Positions 1 to 7,622 of a DNA stretch of 64,000 bases are shown in pieces. Position 1 is the stretch's first letter. The number at the start of each line of letters is the position of its first letter. The notes below the pieces were generated by a model. It was not told where the DNA came from. It was given only the letters and a program-made list of their open reading frames with translations, and ran no database searches. This stretch comes from an uncultured Chlorobiota bacterium (GTDB lineage: Bacteria > Bacteroidota > Ignavibacteria > UBA10030 > UBA6906), in contig CAADGV010000030.1 of assembly GCA_900696645.1 (NCBI GenBank), positions 118,767 to 182,766 of the forward strand. Reading direction: 5' to 3'. The position numbers and the translations under genes are program-made.

Positions 1-123
1 GACAGCAAAGTTGTGTGGTACGACGGGAATTACTCCGAATATCACGAAGACATGCTGAAGCGGTACGGCATCGAGGCCGACCGTCCGCATCGCATCAAAT
101 ACAAGAAACTGATGAGGGAGTAG
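1..123 (+). CDS. ettA: ABC-F ATPase (EttA-like), C-terminal end, 5' cut by window edge
   Basis: Frame 1 is open from the first base to TAG at 121-123 and gives 40 residues ending KLMRE. The segment VVWYDGNYSEY followed by ADRPHRIKYKKL matches the C-terminal end of EttA-type ABC-F proteins, which have a W[YF]xGNYxEY stretch and a basic RIKY tail after the second ATPase domain. EttA gates entry of the ribosome into elongation according to energy state; that is family knowledge. No catalytic motif is in the window, so the call rests on the tail only. A HAD gene follows 7 bp later in the same direction. Confidence 0.65.
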   Translation, partial: DSKVVWYDGNYSEYHEDMLKRYGIEADRPHRIKYKKLMRE

Positions 124-130
124 CCGCTTC

Positions 131-796
131 ATGTCCCGAACGAAATTCGAGGCGGTGATTTTTGATCTCGATGGCCTCATGATTGACACCGAGCGAATAG
201 CCTCCGATGCATGGTTGCGGGCAAGTTCGGAGATGGGCTATCCGTTAACCGAAAACGTCGTGCACGAAATGATCGGCCGGACGGGTCCCGACTCGGACGC
301 AATTCTTCGCAAGAATCTCGGCGAGGAAGTGGCGTTGGATGAGCTGAAGGCTCTCCGTCTGTCGTACACGGATGATCACATCGCCAACATCGGCATTCCG
401 TTGAAACCGGGATTGCTTGAGTTGCTCGATTTCTTGGATGGTAGGAAGATTCGCAAAGCTGTTGCAACATCATCAACGCAGGAACGTGCCGCAATGAAGT
501 TGAAGCGAACGGGATTGTTCGAACGGTTTCCGGTCGTTATTTCAGGCGACGACGTGCATCGCGGCAAACCTGCGCCCGACATTTATCTTGAGACAGCAGT
601 GCAATTAGGTGTAAGCGCAAACCGGTGTCTTGTTCTTGAAGACTCTGATGCTGGTGCAAGATCAGCGCACGCAGCGGGTATGCAAGTCATCGTCGTGCCG
701 GACATCAAACCTCCGGCCACAGATGTTGTAGCGCTTGCGCTTCGTGTCGAGCAATCGTTGTCGGGTGTTCTCGGTTTTCTGCCTCAGATAATTTAG
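131..796 (+). CDS. HAD-superfamily hydrolase (beta-phosphoglucomutase/phosphatase-like)
   Basis: A 221-residue HAD subfamily IA protein. Motif I is FDLDGLMIDTE, with nucleophile Asp12 and acid Asp14. Motif II is the TSS of AVATSSTQ, motif III is the Lys of GKPAPDIY, and motif IV is LEDSDAGARSA. A helical cap of the beta-PGM type fills roughly residues 18-85. Such enzymes remove or move phosphate on small sugar phosphates in the cytosol; the substrate cannot be read from sequence. It begins 7 bp after the ABC-F stop, so the two are probably cotranscribed. The family is certain and the substrate unknown. Confidence 0.85.
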   Translation: MSRTKFEAVIFDLDGLMIDTERIASDAWLRASSEMGYPLTENVVHEMIGRTGPDSDAILRKNLGEEVALDELKALRLSYTDDHIANIGIPLKPGLLELLDFLDGRKIRKAVATSSTQERAAMKLKRTGLFERFPVVISGDDVHRGKPAPDIYLETAVQLGVSANRCLVLEDSDAGARSAHAAGMQVIVVPDIKPPATDVVALALRVEQSLSGVLGFLPQII

Positions 797-847
797 CCTG
801 CGTAGTACCCGGTGTTTCTTTCACAACATTCATAGGAGAAGAAGTAA

Positions 848-1222
848 ATGGCAAATACAACCATCGGTTTTGGAGTCGTATTGATTCTTGTGGGGTTGGT
901 GAGTTACTTCGCGACAGGCGCCGCGTCGTGGACGGCGCTGATTCCCGCCATCTTCGGCTTGCTGCTGCTGATGTTCGGCATTATCGCGCGCAACGAAAAC
1001 ATGCGCAAACATGCGATGCATGGCGCCGCTGTGATCGGCCTCCTCGGATTTTTCGGCTCGGTCAGCGGTATCTGGCAATTGTTCAAGATGATGGGAGGAG
1101 AGGCGGTTGACAGGCCCGAAGCCGCGGTCGCCCGTTCTATCATGGCGGTGATTTGTCTGGCGTTTGTTGCGTTGACCGTCAAGTCGTTCATAGCTGCACG
1201 AGTGTTGAAGAAAGGCGAATAG
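848..1222 (+). CDS. Small four-helix membrane protein, unknown function
   Basis: A 124-residue protein with four hydrophobic segments (about residues 5-23, 28-47, 58-78 and 96-115) and a basic C-terminal end, VLKKGE. A strong ribosome site, AGGAGAAG, precedes the ATG by a few bases and fixes the start. I do not recognise a characterised family; it resembles short inner-membrane proteins with no assigned role. It follows the HAD gene by about 50 bp in the same direction, and hairpins that could end transcription lie just downstream. Confidence 0.7.
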   Translation: MANTTIGFGVVLILVGLVSYFATGAASWTALIPAIFGLLLLMFGIIARNENMRKHAMHGAAVIGLLGFFGSVSGIWQLFKMMGGEAVDRPEAAVARSIMAVICLAFVALTVKSFIAARVLKKGE

Positions 1223-1230
1223 GAAGAATC

Positions 1231-1312
1231 GGGCTGCATCTTGCAATACAGCCCTTCACGTTGTAGATTTGGACCGGCACACTTGCCTGCGTACCGGCCT
1301 TTTCTTTTCTAT
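1231..1312 (+). terminator. Tandem weak hairpins, possible terminator
   Basis: GGGCTG (1231-1236) pairs with CAGCCC (1249-1254). A second imperfect stem around CCGG (about 1274-1277 with 1294-1297) is followed by a T-rich run, CCTTTTCTTTTCT. Each stem is short, so termination is only possible, but the placement after the membrane protein and before the next ribosome site fits. Confidence 0.35.
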
Positions 1313-1352
1313 TCAACGTTCTCTTACAATCACATTCCACGGAGGCTTCCGT

Positions 1353-2717
1353 ATGACTACCCGCCGCGAATTTCTTCAGCAATCCGCCATTCTTTCGGCC
1401 GGCATTATGCTGTCCGACAAGATGTTCTCCCAATCAAAAAACAGGAAGCCCCGTGTTGTTGTGCTTGGCGCAGGTCTTGCGGGACTTGCAGCAGCCTACG
1501 AACTCACGAAGCAGAACATCGAGGTTGTCGTTCTTGAGGCCCGCAACAGAATTGGTGGCAGGGTTCTCTCCCACGAAATCGATTCAGACAAGAAACTTAC
1601 CATTGAACTCGGAGCCGAATGGGTGGGCAACTCGCACGAACGGGTGATTGCCCTCTGCAAGGAATTCAATCTCGAACTCTTCAACAATCAATTCGAGACA
1701 CATCTCATCTACAAGAACGAATACTCACCGTCCGGCAAATGGGGATATTCGGAGGAATGGAATGCGAAGTTCGGGAAGTTGCTGGCGGAGTTCGGGAAGA
1801 TGTCGGAATCGCAGAAGCGGGCTCTCGACAAAACAGATTGGTGGCGTTACCTGATGAACAACGGAATCAGCGAGCGTGATTTGGATTTGCGTGAACTTGC
1901 CGACAGTACGGACTTCGGAGAGAGTATCCGTCATGTATCCGGCTATCCGGCAATCACCGAGTATGCCGAGTCGAGCCCGAAGAATGAAATGGATTTGAAG
2001 ATTCGCGGTGGCAACAGCAGGCTCCCTCATGCGGTAGCGGAGAAAATCGGGCTCGATAAAATCAAGCTGCAACACAAAGTCACCTCCGTGAAGCAAGAGA
2101 CAAAATCCACCACCGTGACATGTGAGAACGGTTCGACGTTTCTATGCGACTTCGTGATTTGTACAATCCCCACATTCGCCATCGGCAAGATTCACTGGCT
2201 CCCCGAGTTGCCGAAGGAGAAGGTAGCGGCATTGAACGCGCTGCAATACTCGCGCATCAACAAACATGCTGTGCTGTTCGACGAGAGATTTTGGAACGAT
2301 GAAGCATTCGATTTACTGACGGATTCCAACGCCCACTACTTCTATCACGCCACAAAAAGCCAGGAGTCGGGGCAGGGCGTTTTGATTTCGTACTCGATCG
2401 GCGACAAGGCTGACGTCATCGCCCGGCAGAATAACGAGTACCGCAAACGCATCGTCGCCGACGCGTTACGTCCGGGATTCGGCGATGTTGCGGAAAAGAT
2501 CGTCCGGCAAGTGAACTACTACTGGGGCAACGATCCGCATTCGATGGGCGCGTATGCCATCTACGGAAAGGATCAGTGGTTCACGCTTCAGCCCGTTCTG
2601 GCGAAGCCCCACAGGCGGGTATTCTTTGCAGGCGAGCACATTGCGGACTGGCAGGGATTTATGGAAGGCGCGGTGGTGACGGGGGAGGATGCTGCGAAAG
2701 CGGTATTGAATCTGTAA
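1353..2717 (+). CDS. FAD-dependent amine oxidase family protein with Tat signal
   Basis: A 454-residue flavin oxidoreductase of the monoamine oxidase/phytoene desaturase type. The N-terminus TTRREFLQQ followed by a hydrophobic stretch is a twin-arginine export signal, so the folded FAD enzyme probably acts in the periplasm. The dinucleotide fold is seen in VVVLGAGLAGLAAAYEL and in EARNRIGGR. The C-terminal FAD motif is FFAGEHIADWQGFMEGAV. I chose ATG 1353 because GGAGG lies at 1341-1345 and this start places the Tat motif at the N-terminus; an upstream in-frame ATG at 1269 would bury it and overlap the putative terminator. The substrate is unknown. Confidence 0.85.
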   Translation: MTTRREFLQQSAILSAGIMLSDKMFSQSKNRKPRVVVLGAGLAGLAAAYELTKQNIEVVVLEARNRIGGRVLSHEIDSDKKLTIELGAEWVGNSHERVIALCKEFNLELFNNQFETHLIYKNEYSPSGKWGYSEEWNAKFGKLLAEFGKMSESQKRALDKTDWWRYLMNNGISERDLDLRELADSTDFGESIRHVSGYPAITEYAESSPKNEMDLKIRGGNSRLPHAVAEKIGLDKIKLQHKVTSVKQETKSTTVTCENGSTFLCDFVICTIPTFAIGKIHWLPELPKEKVAALNALQYSRINKHAVLFDERFWNDEAFDLLTDSNAHYFYHATKSQESGQGVLISYSIGDKADVIARQNNEYRKRIVADALRPGFGDVAEKIVRQVNYYWGNDPHSMGAYAIYGKDQWFTLQPVLAKPHRRVFFAGEHIADWQGFMEGAVVTGEDAAKAVLNL

Positions 2718-2747
2718 GAAGAGCTTGACCGCAAAGAGGGTGCAGCA

Positions 2748-2780
2748 TTTGAATTTCTTGGGCGGTAATCATATATTTTG
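2748..2780 (+). promoter_or_regulatory. Possible Bacteroidota-type promoter before the TPP riboswitch
   Basis: TTTG (2748-2751) and TATTTTG (2774-2780) lie just upstream of the riboswitch. They resemble the TTTG / TAnnTTTG pattern of Bacteroidota housekeeping promoters, one base short in the -7 element. The position, directly before the leader RNA, is the main argument. Confidence 0.25.
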
Positions 2781-2784
2781 ATAG

Positions 2785-2877
2785 CACCGTTAGGGGTGTC
2801 CCGACGATAACACAGCGGGACTGAGATAAGACCCTAGGAACCTGATCCGGATCATACCGGCGTAGGGAAACGGAACC
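2785..2877 (+). promoter_or_regulatory. TPP riboswitch (THI element) aptamer
   Basis: All conserved THI-box blocks occur in order: GGGGTGT (2793-2799), CTGAGA (2821-2826), ACCCTAGGAACCTGATC (2831-2847) and ACCGGCGTAGGGAA (2856-2869). P1 can form between CCGTT (2787-2791) and AACGG (2869-2873). The aptamer binds thiamin pyrophosphate. It lies 90 bp before a TonB receptor, TPK and symporter, so it should lower thiamin uptake when TPP is plentiful. Confidence 0.95.
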
Positions 2878-2902
2878 AAGTTCGTTCTTGATTTCTTTTT
2901 CT

Positions 2903-2950
2903 GCCGTTTTCCTTTGCAGGTTCGCAACGGAAACGGCATTTGTATTTTTT
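2903..2950 (+). terminator. Riboswitch-controlled intrinsic terminator
   Basis: GCCGTTTTCC (2903-2912) pairs with GGAAACGGC (2929-2937) with one bulged T, and a T-rich run (2939-2950, ending in six T) follows. The 3' arm core GGAAACGG (2929-2936) also occurs at 2866-2873, overlapping the 3' strand of P1. With TPP bound, P1 holds 2869-2873 and the terminator can form. Without TPP, 2866-2873 can pair with 2904-2912 as an antiterminator. Confidence 0.8.
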
Positions 2951-2966
2951 GTAAGAGAAGGAAATT

Positions 2967-5399
2967 ATGAGACGAATGAAAACCACTTTGCGGATTGTGC
3001 CGTGTTTGTTTCTCCTCTTCGCCTTTTCATTTGCAGAAGAAACCGGCACTATAAAAGGGAAAGTCATCGACGCGTCAACGGCGAAACCGCTGTTTGGGGC
3101 CAACATCACGATCAGGGGCACATCTCTCGGCTCGACAACTGATGCCGACGGCGAATTTACGATAGGGAATGTGAAAGCCGGGATGTACGAATTGCGTGCA
3201 TCGTTTGTGGGGTACGCTTCGCTGAGAAAGGAAGTGATCGTGGCGGGAGGCGGAGTTGCTTTCCTCACATTCTCACTTTCTCCGTCGGAGATTATTGGCC
3301 AACCAATAGTCGTTTCAGCTACACGAGGAAGAGAGCGGGAAACCCCGGCAACATTTTCAACTCTGGAACGAGAACACATTCGTGAACGATACTCTACACA
3401 GGATATTCCCGTTCTGCTTTCCGAACTTCCTTCAACAACATTCTACTCCGAAGCAGGCAACGGAATCGGTTACACGTATCTGAACATTCGCGGTTTCGAT
3501 GCGCGGCGCATTGCCGTGATGGTAAACGGCATTCCGCAAAATGATCCCGAAGATCATAACGTGTACTGGCTTGATATTCCGGACATCGCGGCAAGTGTCG
3601 AAGATATTCAGGTTCAGCGCGGGGCGGGCAGCGCATTCTACGGCTCTCCTGCTATCGGCGGCTCGGTCAATCTTGTCACCAATAATTTCGGTCGGGAACG
3701 GCTTTTTCAACTTTCAGGTGGCGTCGGAAGTTACAATACGCGGCGATATTCCGCGTTGTTCAATTCGGGCCTCATCGACAACCAATATGCAATTTACGGA
3801 CGTCTCTCGAAAATTCTGAGTAGCGGCTATCGGGAACGTTCGTGGGTGGATTTCAACAGTTACTTTCTTGGCTTGATTCGATATGACGAGAAGATGACCA
3901 CGCAAGTCAACTTCTATGGCGGACCGGTTTCGGATCACCTCGCATTCTACGGCATTCCGAAAGCCGACGTGAAGGATCGTGAAAAGCGCCGCGCCAACCC
4001 GATTCAAGGCGACGACGAAATCGAGAATTTTTCCCAACCGCATTACGAGTTGTTTCACGAGTGGCGACTTTCGGAAGATCTCACTCTCAATAATACGCTG
4101 TTTCTGATGTTGGGAGACGGCTTCTTTGACTATGACGGATCGTGGGCACCGTATTCGTACTTCCGTATTACACGACAGAACGGATTCGATATTACAGGCG
4201 ATCCTGACACGCTGTACATGTCCCGCGCCCTGATTCATGCAGTCGTCAGCAACAGGCAATGGGGATGGTTGCCGCGGGTGACGTTCTCGCATGAGAACGG
4301 TGAGTTCATCGCGGGGGCAGAGCTTCGTTTGCATCGTTCCGAACATTGGGGTAACCTGAAACGTGCAGACATGCTTCCTGTTGTGCTGCCTGCTAACTAC
4401 CGCTACTATGATTACAAGGGGGCGAAAGATATTGTTTCATTGTATGCGCAGGAGTTGTATCGTTTCCGTCCGGACTTGACGGGAATGTTCAGTGTGCAGT
4501 ATGCCTATAATCGTTATCGATTGTTTGATGAAAAATATGTCGGCACGGATTTTTCCGTTCCGTATCACTTTGTGAATCCTCGCGTCGGGCTGAACTATAA
4601 TCTTGATGAGAATTGGAACAGCTACATCAGCCTTGCATACACTTCCCGCGAACCGCGCTTGAAGAATCTGTACGACGCGGCAGAGGCAAGTACACCCGAA
4701 TCGTGGGGGGCGATTGTGCCGCAGTTTGGCCCGAAGCCGGCTGGCGGATTTGATTTCTCGACGCCGCTCGTGAAGCCCGAACGCCTTCTCGACGTTGAAT
4801 TTGGAGGAGGATTCACCCATGAACGTTTGAAAGTGTTTGCCAATCTCTTTTGGATGGAATTTACGGACGAGATTGTCAAGAGCGGCCAGGTGGATCGTTT
4901 CGGTCAGCCCATCACCGGAAATGCCGAACGTACGCGCCACATCGGCGTTGAGTTCAGCGCACGGGCAAAGCTGACGGATGAGTTTGAAGTAAGCGGCAAT
5001 GCTACATTCAGCCGTAACCGGTTTGTACGCCATACGGATTACTCAACGGGGGTTCCGCTCAATCTCAAAAGGAATCCGATTGCGGGTTTTCCGGATGTAT
5101 TGGGGAATTTGCGGGTCTCGTATCGATACGAGAATCTTCTTCTCTCGTTAAGCGGGCGATATGTCGGCAAACAATACACGGACAATTTCAAAGACGAACA
5201 GAATACTGTTGACGCGTATTTTGTAAGCGATGCTTTGCTGGCTTACAAAATCATGAATGTATTTGACAATGTCGGGCTGGAACTGAAGCTGCATGTCAAC
5301 AATATCTTCGATACACTCTATGCAGCGTACGGGGAGGGGAAGGAGTTCTTTGTCGGGGCCGAGCGGAATATCTTCTTCAATATCGCTATTACATTATAA
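2967..5399 (+). CDS. TonB-dependent outer membrane receptor, predicted thiamin transporter
   Basis: An 810-residue outer-membrane receptor: a signal peptide ending near LFAFSFAEE, a carboxypeptidase-regulatory-like beta domain (about residues 27-110, GTIKGKVIDASTAKPLFGANI), a TonB plug (about 130-235, with YLNIRGFD and QVQRGAGSAFYGSPAIGGSVN) and a 22-strand-type barrel ending in aromatic-rich FFVGAERNIFFNIAITL. It is the first gene after the TPP riboswitch and overlaps the thiamin pyrophosphokinase start by one base (TAATG). Thiamin or a thiamin derivative is therefore the likely ligand, as in the OMR1-type receptors predicted in Bacteroides. No SusD partner is present. The ligand is inferred from regulation only. 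The ATG follows AGAGAAGGA. Confidence 0.9.
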   Translation: MRRMKTTLRIVPCLFLLFAFSFAEETGTIKGKVIDASTAKPLFGANITIRGTSLGSTTDADGEFTIGNVKAGMYELRASFVGYASLRKEVIVAGGGVAFLTFSLSPSEIIGQPIVVSATRGRERETPATFSTLEREHIRERYSTQDIPVLLSELPSTTFYSEAGNGIGYTYLNIRGFDARRIAVMVNGIPQNDPEDHNVYWLDIPDIAASVEDIQVQRGAGSAFYGSPAIGGSVNLVTNNFGRERLFQLSGGVGSYNTRRYSALFNSGLIDNQYAIYGRLSKILSSGYRERSWVDFNSYFLGLIRYDEKMTTQVNFYGGPVSDHLAFYGIPKADVKDREKRRANPIQGDDEIENFSQPHYELFHEWRLSEDLTLNNTLFLMLGDGFFDYDGSWAPYSYFRITRQNGFDITGDPDTLYMSRALIHAVVSNRQWGWLPRVTFSHENGEFIAGAELRLHRSEHWGNLKRADMLPVVLPANYRYYDYKGAKDIVSLYAQELYRFRPDLTGMFSVQYAYNRYRLFDEKYVGTDFSVPYHFVNPRVGLNYNLDENWNSYISLAYTSREPRLKNLYDAAEASTPESWGAIVPQFGPKPAGGFDFSTPLVKPERLLDVEFGGGFTHERLKVFANLFWMEFTDEIVKSGQVDRFGQPITGNAERTRHIGVEFSARAKLTDEFEVSGNATFSRNRFVRHTDYSTGVPLNLKRNPIAGFPDVLGNLRVSYRYENLLLSLSGRYVGKQYTDNFKDEQNTVDAYFVSDALLAYKIMNVFDNVGLELKLHVNNIFDTLYAAYGEGKEFFVGAERNIFFNIAITL

Positions 5400-6070
5400 T
5401 GAAAAAGGCGTCAGCGCGGTTCAAAAGTGCCCTCATTATTTGCAACGGAGAATCTCCGGGTCGAAAGCTGGTTCAGAAGCTTGGACGCCATTCAGACTTG
5501 ATTGTTGCCGCTGATGGCGGAGCAAACGTCGCTCGATTTCTCGGCATCCGTCCAGATGTGATCATCGGCGATCTTGATTCAATCACAAACCAAACGAAAC
5601 GATTTTTCTCGACATCTCAACTCATTCATGTCTCGCGTCAGGATAATACCGACCTTGAGAAAGCGCTCGATTTTCTGGGAGATATTGGAATAAGAAAGGC
5701 GGCAATCGTAGCTGCAACCGGTAAACGACTCGATCACACATTGGGTAACCTCTCCGTAATCTGGAACTACACTTCGTCAATCGATATCGAGTTCGTGGGA
5801 GATGCATGGTACGCTGTGCCGGTAGGGAAGAGAAGAACTTTTTATGCTTCAACCGGAACAGCCATCAGCCTGGTGCCCTTCGGTGCATGTGCCGGGATTA
5901 CTCTTCGCGGGCTTCGCTATCCGCTCACCAACGCATCGATGAAGGTGGGAGAAATTGGTGTCAGTAATGTTGTTGAGAAGTCGCCCTTTACCGTTGAGGT
6001 GAAGAAAGGAAAGATGTTGATGATTGTTTCTTCGACGAATAAGACGATGGAGCTTCCCGATTCATGGTAA
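5399..6070 (+). CDS. thiN: Thiamin pyrophosphokinase
   Basis: A 223-residue TPK that transfers pyrophosphate from ATP to thiamin, giving TPP in the cytosol. Family motifs are visible: AADGGANVAR, PDVIIGDLDS, DNTDLEKAL and GKRLDHTLGN, with a C-terminal beta domain that forms the thiamin pocket (SVNVVEK-like, seen here as GVSNVVEK). Its start overlaps the receptor stop (TAATG) and its stop overlaps the symporter start by 7 bases, so translation is likely coupled. The product TPP is the ligand of the riboswitch upstream, closing a feedback loop: salvage thiamin in, phosphorylate, repress. Confidence 0.95.
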   Translation: MKKASARFKSALIICNGESPGRKLVQKLGRHSDLIVAADGGANVARFLGIRPDVIIGDLDSITNQTKRFFSTSQLIHVSRQDNTDLEKALDFLGDIGIRKAAIVAATGKRLDHTLGNLSVIWNYTSSIDIEFVGDAWYAVPVGKRRTFYASTGTAISLVPFGACAGITLRGLRYPLTNASMKVGEIGVSNVVEKSPFTVEVKKGKMLMIVSSTNKTMELPDSW

Positions 6071-7461
6071 CTTTTTCTCCCATCGACCTTCTGTTGATAG
6101 GGGCTTACTTCGGTGCCGTTCTCCTTATCGGCTTTCTCGCCAAATCCAAAAGTGAAGCAACTGATTTTCTGCTCGCGGGACGTTCGCTGACGCTTCCACT
6201 GTTCGTAATGACGCTTGTCTCAACATGGTACGGCGGCATTTTAGGCGTGGGAGAATTCTCGTATCTGTACGGCATTTCCAATTGGGTTGTGCAAGGAGTG
6301 CCGTATTACATTTTTGCGCTTGTGTTTGCAGTGTTCCTTGCAAAGCGTATTCGTGAGTCCAATCTTCTCACCATCCCCGATAAACTGCAACATGCATACG
6401 ACAGAAAGACTGCACTTCTCGGTTCATTTCTAACATTTCTTCTCACAACACCAGCACCGTATGTGCTGATGCTTGCCGTGCTGCTGCAACTTGTCACTGG
6501 ATTGGGATATGTTGCCTGCTTGTTCATCGGCACAATTCTGACGACGGCGTATTTGTACGCCGGCGGATTCCGGGCTGACGTGCAAACGGACGTATTTGAG
6601 TTCATTCTCATGTTTCTCGGCTTTGCCGTTATTATTCCGTTTGCGTATGACAAGTTCGGCGGATTGGATTTCATCCGGCAGAATGTTCCGGCGTTGCATC
6701 TTACGTGGAACGGCGGTAACTCGATTCAGTTTGTGTTGGTGTGGTTCTTCATTGCGTTGTGGACGCTTGTCGATCCTGCGTTTCATCAACGGTGTTATGC
6801 AGCAAAGTCAGGAAAGGTAGCGCAGAAGGGTATTCTCATCTCCATCATCTTCTGGTTTGTCTTTGATGCAATGACGGCAACCGCCGGATTGTACGCCCGC
6901 GCTGTTCTACCGGCGCTTGAACAGCCGGTGATGGCATTTCCGCTGCTTGCCGAAATCACACTCCCTCCGATTGCAAAAGGGATGTTCTACATCGGGATGC
7001 TTGCCACAATCATGTCGAGTCTCAATACCTTGATGTTCATCTCTGCAACAACGCTGGGCCGCGATATAGTCTGGAGGTGGAGAAGAGAGGAAGATGATTC
7101 GAATGTTGCGCGCTACACAAAAGCCGGACTCATTGTCACGGCCGCGCTTTCCATCGCGTTGAGCATCGCAATTCCTTCCGTTATCAAGCTCTGGTACACG
7201 ATCGGAACGGTGCTTGTGCCGGGGCTATTGATCCCACTGCTTGCGAGTTATTTTCAAAGACTCAAGATACCCTCGGGATTTGCATTTTCCTCAATGCTGT
7301 TCGGGTGGCTGGGGTCACTTTCATGGCTTCTATCGGGTTGGACGAAGGAAATAGGGAGTGCCGCATTTTATCCGTTCGGGATTGAGCCAATCTACCCTGG
7401 CCTGTTGATTTCCTCAACAGTATGGGGCGTCGGGATGATACTCCATCCAGAAAGAAATTGA
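6064..7461 (+). CDS. Sodium:solute symporter (SSS) family, predicted inner-membrane thiamin permease
   Basis: A 465-residue protein with about 12-13 membrane helices, starting directly with helix 1 (IDLLLIGAYFGAVLLIGFLAK). The SSS signature region is seen in TDFLLAGRSLTLPLFVMTLVSTWYGG (split across helix 2) and in the conserved MSSLNTLMF after helix 7. The family couples Na+ entry to solute uptake. Third gene under the TPP riboswitch, it most likely carries thiamin across the inner membrane, in the place usually taken by PnuT in Bacteroidota; the comparable predicted permease ThiV is also SSS-type. The substrate is inferred from context. It overlaps the TPK gene by 7 bases. Confidence 0.85.
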   Translation: MVTFSPIDLLLIGAYFGAVLLIGFLAKSKSEATDFLLAGRSLTLPLFVMTLVSTWYGGILGVGEFSYLYGISNWVVQGVPYYIFALVFAVFLAKRIRESNLLTIPDKLQHAYDRKTALLGSFLTFLLTTPAPYVLMLAVLLQLVTGLGYVACLFIGTILTTAYLYAGGFRADVQTDVFEFILMFLGFAVIIPFAYDKFGGLDFIRQNVPALHLTWNGGNSIQFVLVWFFIALWTLVDPAFHQRCYAAKSGKVAQKGILISIIFWFVFDAMTATAGLYARAVLPALEQPVMAFPLLAEITLPPIAKGMFYIGMLATIMSSLNTLMFISATTLGRDIVWRWRREEDDSNVARYTKAGLIVTAALSIALSIAIPSVIKLWYTIGTVLVPGLLIPLLASYFQRLKIPSGFAFSSMLFGWLGSLSWLLSGWTKEIGSAAFYPFGIEPIYPGLLISSTVWGVGMILHPERN

Positions 7462-7622
7462 AGTGCCAATAGGCTTGCAAATGAGTTCTCCTTTTTACAT
7501 TATTAGTGCGTTGTTCTTTGCAATATGTCGATGAGTTTGAGCATGAGATGTAGAGTGAGTTGAGAGTTTCCGCACTATAGCGGCCAACTAACCATCCAAC
7601 CACAATATATTAAGGAGATGCC

